Shown here: positions 5,978-9,380 of the stretch, one piece after another
Layout: each line of letters starts with the position of its first letter
How positions within the stretch are numbered: the stretch's first letter is position 1
Source: an uncultured Clostridia bacterium
GTDB taxonomy: Bacteria; Bacillota; Clostridia; Christensenellales; Borkfalkiaceae
Direction of reading: 5' to 3'
Assembly: GCA_944338265.1 (NCBI GenBank)
Contig: CALVLO010000053.1
Coordinates: 1-9,380 of the forward strand
Length of the DNA: 9,380 nucleotides
Notes under the pieces: model-generated
The model's database searches: none
Seen by the model: only the letters and a program-made list of their open reading frames with translations
Told to the model about the DNA's origin: nothing
Translations under genes and position numbers: made by a program

Positions 5978-8491
5978 TTGGATACGTCGCATTTTTCCGA
6001 TCATCTCAAACAAGCCGTTGCGCTCGCCGAAGAGGCGACGGCGGTCTATCACACCAACTATATCGGCAGCGAGCATGTGCTCATGGCGATGCTCTGCGTT
6101 ACAGAGAGCACCGCAAGCAGGCTGCTCACCGAAGCAGGGGTGGAGATCGAAAAATTCCGCACCCTCTTTAAGCGCAATTTGCAGCACGATTCCCCCGTGC
6201 ACGGCTTTACGCCCCGCACCAAGCGCATCTTCGATCTGGCGCGCGAGTACTCCATCCAATCGGAGGAGGCGGGTGCCATCACGGGCACGGAGCATGTGCT
6301 CCTTGCCATCCTCACGCTGGAAGATTGCCTTGCGGTGTGGATCTTGCGCACGCTCGGCATCGATGTAAAGGCGCTCGTTGCCCGCACGGAGCAGTTCATC
6401 GCGCCCGCGGGCGGGCAGGAAGAGGGGGATGAGGAGGATATAAACGGCATCTCCAAGATCCCGCGCGAGTACTTGGAAGAGCGCCGCCGCGAGCTGATGC
6501 GGCAAATCATGAAGCCCTCGCAGGAGCGGGCGGCGGAGCTCGATGAGAGCCTGCTCGCCTACGGCGTCGACCTCACGCAGCGCGCGCGGGAGGGCAAGCT
6601 CGATCCCGTCATCGGCAGGCGGAAGGAGATCGAAAAGGTCGTGCAGATCCTCTCCCGCCGCACCAAAAACAATCCCGTGCTCATCGGCGAGCCGGGCGTG
6701 GGCAAGAGCGCCGTCGTCGAGGGGCTCGCGCAGGAGATCGCAGATGGCAGGGTGCCCGAGCTGCTGCGCGGGAAAACGGTCTTTTCGCTCGATCTCACGG
6801 GGCTCGTTGCGGGGGCGCGCTACCGCGGCGACTTTGAAGAGCGTCTCAAAGGCATTGTGGAGGCGATCCGCCGCAACAGCAATATCATCCTCTTTATCGA
6901 CGAGATCCACATGCTCGTGGGCGCGGGCAGCACGGCGGAGGGGAGCATGGATGCCTCGAACATCCTCAAACCCATGCTCGCGCGCGGGCAGCTCCAGACG
7001 GTAGGCGCGACCACCATCGAGGAGTACCGCAAATACATCGAAAAGGACGCCGCGCTCGAGCGGCGCTTCACGCCCGTCATCGTCGATCAGCCGGGCATCG
7101 AAGATACCATCTCCATCCTGCGCGGCGTCAAAGATAAGTACGAGGCGCATCACAACGTCGTCATCACGGACGAGGCGATCGAAGCCGCCGTGCGCCTTTC
7201 CGACCGCTATATCACCGACCGCTTCCTCCCCGATAAAGCCATCGACCTCATCGACGAAGCCGCCTCCCGCGCGCGGCTCAACTCCTACAACGGGCCCGAA
7301 GACGTGCGCGAGATGGAGGAAAAGCTCGTGCGCCTCAGGGCGGATCGGGAAAAGGCGCACAAGTGGCAGGATGCGGCGCGCGAACAGGCGCTCTCGCGCG
7401 AGATCGAGCAGCTCTCCGTCAAGGCGGAGGCGCGCCGTCAGGCGTGGGCGCGCGGGCGGGATATCACCCACCTCGCCATCGGGAAGGAGGACATCGCCGA
7501 GATCGTCTCGGGCTGGACGGGCGTGCCCGTCGTCAAACTCACCGAGGCGGAGAGTGCGCGGCTCATGCACCTCGAAGAGGAGCTTCACCGCCGCATCGTG
7601 GGGCAGAACGAGGCGGTCTCCGCCGTCGCCAAAGCCATCCGCCGTGCGCGCGCGGGGCTCAAAGATGCGGGCAAACCCATCGGCTCCTTTATCTTCGTCG
7701 GTCCCACGGGCGTGGGCAAGACGGATCTTTCCAAGGCGCTTGCGGAGAGCATGTTCGGCGACGAACGCCTGCTCGTGCGCATCGATATGTCCGAGTACAT
7801 GGAGAAGGCTTCCGTCTCCAAGCTCATCGGCGCGCCGCCCGGCTACGCGGGCTACGACGAGGGCGGCGGGCAGCTCACCGACCGCATCCGCACCAAGCCC
7901 TATTCGGTGGTGCTCTTCGATGAGATCGAGAAGGCGCATCCGGACGTATTCAATATCCTCTTGCAGATCCTCGATGACGGGCGGCTCACGGACAGCCGCG
8001 GCAGAGAGGTCTCTTTCAAAAATACCGTCGTCATCTTAACGAGCAACGTGGGCGCGCACGAGGTCAAGGATGCTGCCCCCCTCGGTTTCGGCGCCGCCGA
8101 CGAGCGGCAGGCGTATGAGGATATGAAGGGGCGCATCGAGGAGGCGCTGAAAAAGCAGTTCCGCCCCGAGTTTTTGAACAGGCTGGATGATATCATCGTC
8201 TTCCACAAGCTCTCGCGCGAGGATGCAAGCGCGATCTGCGGCAAGATCGTAGAGGGGCTTGCAAAGCGCCTCCAAGGGCGGGGCATCGAGCTCAAAGTGA
8301 GCACCCGCGCCCTCAGCCTCCTCCTCGAAGAGGGGTACAGCGAAGAATTTGGCGCGCGCCCCTTAAAGCGCGCCGTCAGAAGGCGCATCGAAGATCCGCT
8401 CTCCGAAGCGGTGCTCCTCGGCAGCATCTCCGCGGGGAAGACGGTCGTTGTCGACGAAGAGGGCGGCAAGTTCACCTTCACCGAAGAATAG
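5978..8491 (+). CDS. clpC: ClpC, AAA+ unfoldase of the Clp protease
   Basis: ClpC is the hexameric ATPase that unfolds phospho-arginine-marked and adaptor-delivered proteins into ClpP. I choose TTG 5978 as start because AGGAGG (5967-5972) lies 5 nt upstream; an in-frame ATG at 5888 lies inside mcsB and lacks support. The product is 837 aa. Clp-N repeats occupy about 1-140; D1 has Walker A GEPGVGKS (237-244) and Walker B ILFIDE (304-309); the coiled middle domain is about 441-491; D2 has Walker A GPTGVGKT (575-582) and Walker B VLFDE (645-649). The ClpP-binding loop LGF is at 702-704. Oddities: about 29 extra charged residues before D1 compared with B. subtilis, GYAGY (622-626) for the usual GYVGY pore loop, and one extra Gly after it (DEGGGQ, 627-632). 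It is the last gene of the operon. Confidence 0.96.
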   Translation: MDTSHFSDHLKQAVALAEEATAVYHTNYIGSEHVLMAMLCVTESTASRLLTEAGVEIEKFRTLFKRNLQHDSPVHGFTPRTKRIFDLAREYSIQSEEAGAITGTEHVLLAILTLEDCLAVWILRTLGIDVKALVARTEQFIAPAGGQEEGDEEDINGISKIPREYLEERRRELMRQIMKPSQERAAELDESLLAYGVDLTQRAREGKLDPVIGRRKEIEKVVQILSRRTKNNPVLIGEPGVGKSAVVEGLAQEIADGRVPELLRGKTVFSLDLTGLVAGARYRGDFEERLKGIVEAIRRNSNIILFIDEIHMLVGAGSTAEGSMDASNILKPMLARGQLQTVGATTIEEYRKYIEKDAALERRFTPVIVDQPGIEDTISILRGVKDKYEAHHNVVITDEAIEAAVRLSDRYITDRFLPDKAIDLIDEAASRARLNSYNGPEDVREMEEKLVRLRADREKAHKWQDAAREQALSREIEQLSVKAEARRQAWARGRDITHLAIGKEDIAEIVSGWTGVPVVKLTEAESARLMHLEEELHRRIVGQNEAVSAVAKAIRRARAGLKDAGKPIGSFIFVGPTGVGKTDLSKALAESMFGDERLLVRIDMSEYMEKASVSKLIGAPPGYAGYDEGGGQLTDRIRTKPYSVVLFDEIEKAHPDVFNILLQILDDGRLTDSRGREVSFKNTVVILTSNVGAHEVKDAAPLGFGAADERQAYEDMKGRIEEALKKQFRPEFLNRLDDIIVFHKLSREDASAICGKIVEGLAKRLQGRGIELKVSTRALSLLLEEGYSEEFGARPLKRAVRRRIEDPLSEAVLLGSISAGKTVVVDEEGGKFTFTEE

Positions 8492-8492
8492 G

Positions 8493-8519
8493 AAAAACCG
8501 CGGCGCCGCCGCGGTTTTT
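8493..8519. terminator. Bidirectional terminator between clpC and the hydrolase gene
   Basis: AAAAACCGCGGC (8493-8504) is the perfect reverse complement of GCCGCGGTTTTT (8508-8519), with a 3-nt GCC loop. A five-base A-run and T-run at the two feet make it work in both directions. It begins 1 bp after the clpC stop and ends 3 bp before the convergent hydrolase stop, so it serves both genes. Confidence 0.92.
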
Positions 8520-8522
8520 GCA

Positions 8523-9179
8523 TCATGCGAAAAAGGATAGGAGCTCGGGCGCGAGCAGCGCGCTGTGCACCACATAGCTGTCGTGTGTCTCGCCGCGGAA
8601 GCATCTGAGCGCGGCATGGGGGAGGGCGGCGGCGATCTTTCGGGTGTGCGCGTTGCGCACAATGTCGCGCTCGCCCGCCGTCACGAGGACGGGCACGGCG
8701 ATCTTTTTCAGTTCCCGCACGGGGATGTGCGGCTCTTCGAGGATGAGCCGCAGGAGGGGCGCCTGCGTCTTTGCAAACTCTTTTTTCACGGCGCGGAGGA
8801 AGTCTCGTTTGAGCCCGCGCGGGTCAAGGTTGGCGCCGCTCACCGCAATGCGGGCGGGGAGATGGGGAAAGCGCAGCGATAGCAGGAGCGCCGCGATCCC
8901 GCCGTCGCTGAACCCGTACACGGCGGGGCTTTGGAGCCCGAGCGCCGCACAGAACGCGGCAATATCCGCCGCCATGTCCTCGTAATGGTATTCGGAAACG
9001 GGTGCACTCTGCCCGTGCCCGCGCGTATCGACGGCATACACCGTAAAGCGTTCGGCAAGCGGGGGGATGAGCGCGGAGAAGATCTCGTGCGTTTCGCCGT
9101 TGCCGTGCAGCAGGATGAGGGGCTTCCCCTCGCCCGCCTTTTCGTAAAAGAGGGTCGTATGATTGACGCAAATTTCCAT
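8523..9179 (-). CDS. Alpha/beta-hydrolase
   Basis: A 218-residue cytoplasmic alpha/beta-hydrolase-fold enzyme; no signal peptide is visible. The oxyanion motif is LLHGNGET (23-30), the nucleophile elbow is GFSDGG with Ser91 (89-94), and the probable acid and base are Asp172 (GERDI) and His199 (GETHDS), completing a Ser-Asp-His triad. DTRGHGQS (51-58) is typical of the family. The cap region is short. Substrate cannot be told from sequence; esterase or similar small-molecule hydrolysis is likely. The start is ATG at 9179: an in-frame TTG at 9185 sits directly behind the -10 box and could not be transcribed. There is no SD, and the predicted transcription start falls on or one base before the ATG. 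The gene is convergent with clpC and divergent from the ABC-F gene. Confidence 0.92.
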   Translation of the reverse strand: MEICVNHTTLFYEKAGEGKPLILLHGNGETHEIFSALIPPLAERFTVYAVDTRGHGQSAPVSEYHYEDMAADIAAFCAALGLQSPAVYGFSDGGIAALLLSLRFPHLPARIAVSGANLDPRGLKRDFLRAVKKEFAKTQAPLLRLILEEPHIPVRELKKIAVPVLVTAGERDIVRNAHTRKIAAALPHAALRCFRGETHDSYVVHSALLAPELLSFFA

Positions 9180-9186
9180 ACGCAAG

Positions 9187-9215
9187 AGTATATCATTTCA
9201 TTTATCAAAAGTCAA
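9187..9215 (-). promoter_or_regulatory. SigA promoter of the hydrolase gene
   Basis: On the minus strand, the -35 TTGACT (complement of 9210-9215) and -10 TATACT (complement of 9187-9192) are separated by 17 bp. Seven bases lie between the -10 and the ATG at 9179, so the transcript would start at or one base before the start codon. Confidence 0.8.
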
Positions 9216-9258
9216 TGGCGGGGGAGCGGAGAATTTTTCGGAAAGCCGCCCGTTTCGT

Positions 9259-9287
9259 TTGATAATCGGGGGCGGATATGGTATAAT
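9259..9287 (+). promoter_or_regulatory. SigA promoter of the ABC-F gene
   Basis: TTGATA (9259-9264) and TATAAT (9282-9287) are separated by 17 bp. The predicted start near 9294 leaves a leader of about 25 nt containing GGAG (9309-9312) 6 nt before the ATG at 9319. Its -35 lies about 43 bp from that of the divergent hydrolase promoter. Confidence 0.82.
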
Positions 9288-9318
9288 TTTCAACGGAAAA
9301 GAAAAAACGGAGAACGCC

Positions 9319-9380
9319 ATGTTACAGGTCACGGGAGTCAGCCTCCAATACGGCAGCAAAAAACTGTTTGAAGACGTCAA
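9319..9380 (+). CDS. ABC-F family ATPase (3' partial)
   Basis: Only the first 20 full codons are in the window: MLQVTGVSLQYGSKKLFEDV. This matches the start of the first ATP-binding domain of ABC-F proteins (MLxVxxVSLxYGxxKLFEDVN, with the aromatic Tyr that stacks on adenine), most like the YbiT/YkpA group. ABC-F proteins bind the ribosome and relieve stalled or antibiotic-blocked translation; they have no membrane domain. The Walker A and signature motifs lie beyond the window. GGAG sits 6 nt before the ATG and a good promoter is at 9259-9287. An ordinary ABC transporter ATPase is less likely, because the LFEDV wording is characteristic of ABC-F proteins. Confidence 0.82.
   Translation, partial: MLQVTGVSLQYGSKKLFEDV

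Noticed and set aside
5870..7939. A 689-codon open frame on the minus strand opposite clpC
   Set aside because: It is antisense to the highly conserved clpC motifs and has the His/Arg/Asp/Leu-rich composition typical of a mirror frame in GC-rich DNA; there is no ribosome-binding site or family motif.
9246..9275. CCGCCC/GGGCGG inverted repeat overlapping the ABC-F -35 box
   Set aside because: The arms are only 6 bp with an 18-bp gap in a GC-rich stretch, so chance is the simpler explanation.

Overview
The window looks like chromosomal DNA from a GC-rich member of the Bacillota (class Clostridia; a gut lineage such as Christensenellales is plausible but unproven). The reasons are the mcsA-mcsB-clpC protein-arginine-kinase/Clp cluster, strong Shine-Dalgarno sites, SigA-type promoters and intergenic palindromic repeats of a kind common in gut Clostridia. 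There is no sign of phage or plasmid DNA. Transposases, tRNAs, rRNAs and CRISPR arrays are absent.

Layout. (1) 1-1639: the 3' part of rpsB (ribosomal protein S2, cut by the window edge), then tsf (EF-Ts) and a clear intrinsic terminator. (2) 1640-2409: about 770 bp with no credible protein gene. Its left half is a mosaic of palindromic, partly repeated elements. Its right half has two strong hairpins, a possible short minus-strand transcription unit, and repeated TACTCTA/TAGAGTA half-sites. (3) 2410-8519: one plus-strand operon behind a perfect consensus promoter (TTGACA-17-TATAAT). The genes are a membrane-anchored Xre/Cro-type regulator, a membrane protein with two TM-pair plus PH-like units, a DUF1653 protein, mcsA, mcsB and clpC. 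They overlap or lie within 52 bp of each other, and the operon ends in a bidirectional terminator. (4) 8523-9179: a convergent minus-strand alpha/beta hydrolase. (5) 9180-9318: a divergent promoter region, followed by the first codons of an ABC-F ATPase gene that leaves the window.

How the genes work together. McsB (arginine kinase) with its zinc-binding activator McsA marks proteins with phospho-arginine, and ClpC unfolds them for ClpP. In many Bacillota this operon begins with the repressor gene ctsR. Here no ctsR and no CtsR box can be seen. The leading position is taken by a DNA-binding protein with four membrane helices, then by two genes not normally tied to this system. This is the most interesting feature of the window: it suggests the protein-quality-control operon may be controlled from the membrane. 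Supporting oddities are a changed residue in the phospho-arginine-binding motif of McsB, a diverged ClpC middle domain, a longer ClpC N-terminal linker, and two promoters (regulator and hydrolase) that place the transcription start on or next to the start codon, as in leaderless mRNAs.
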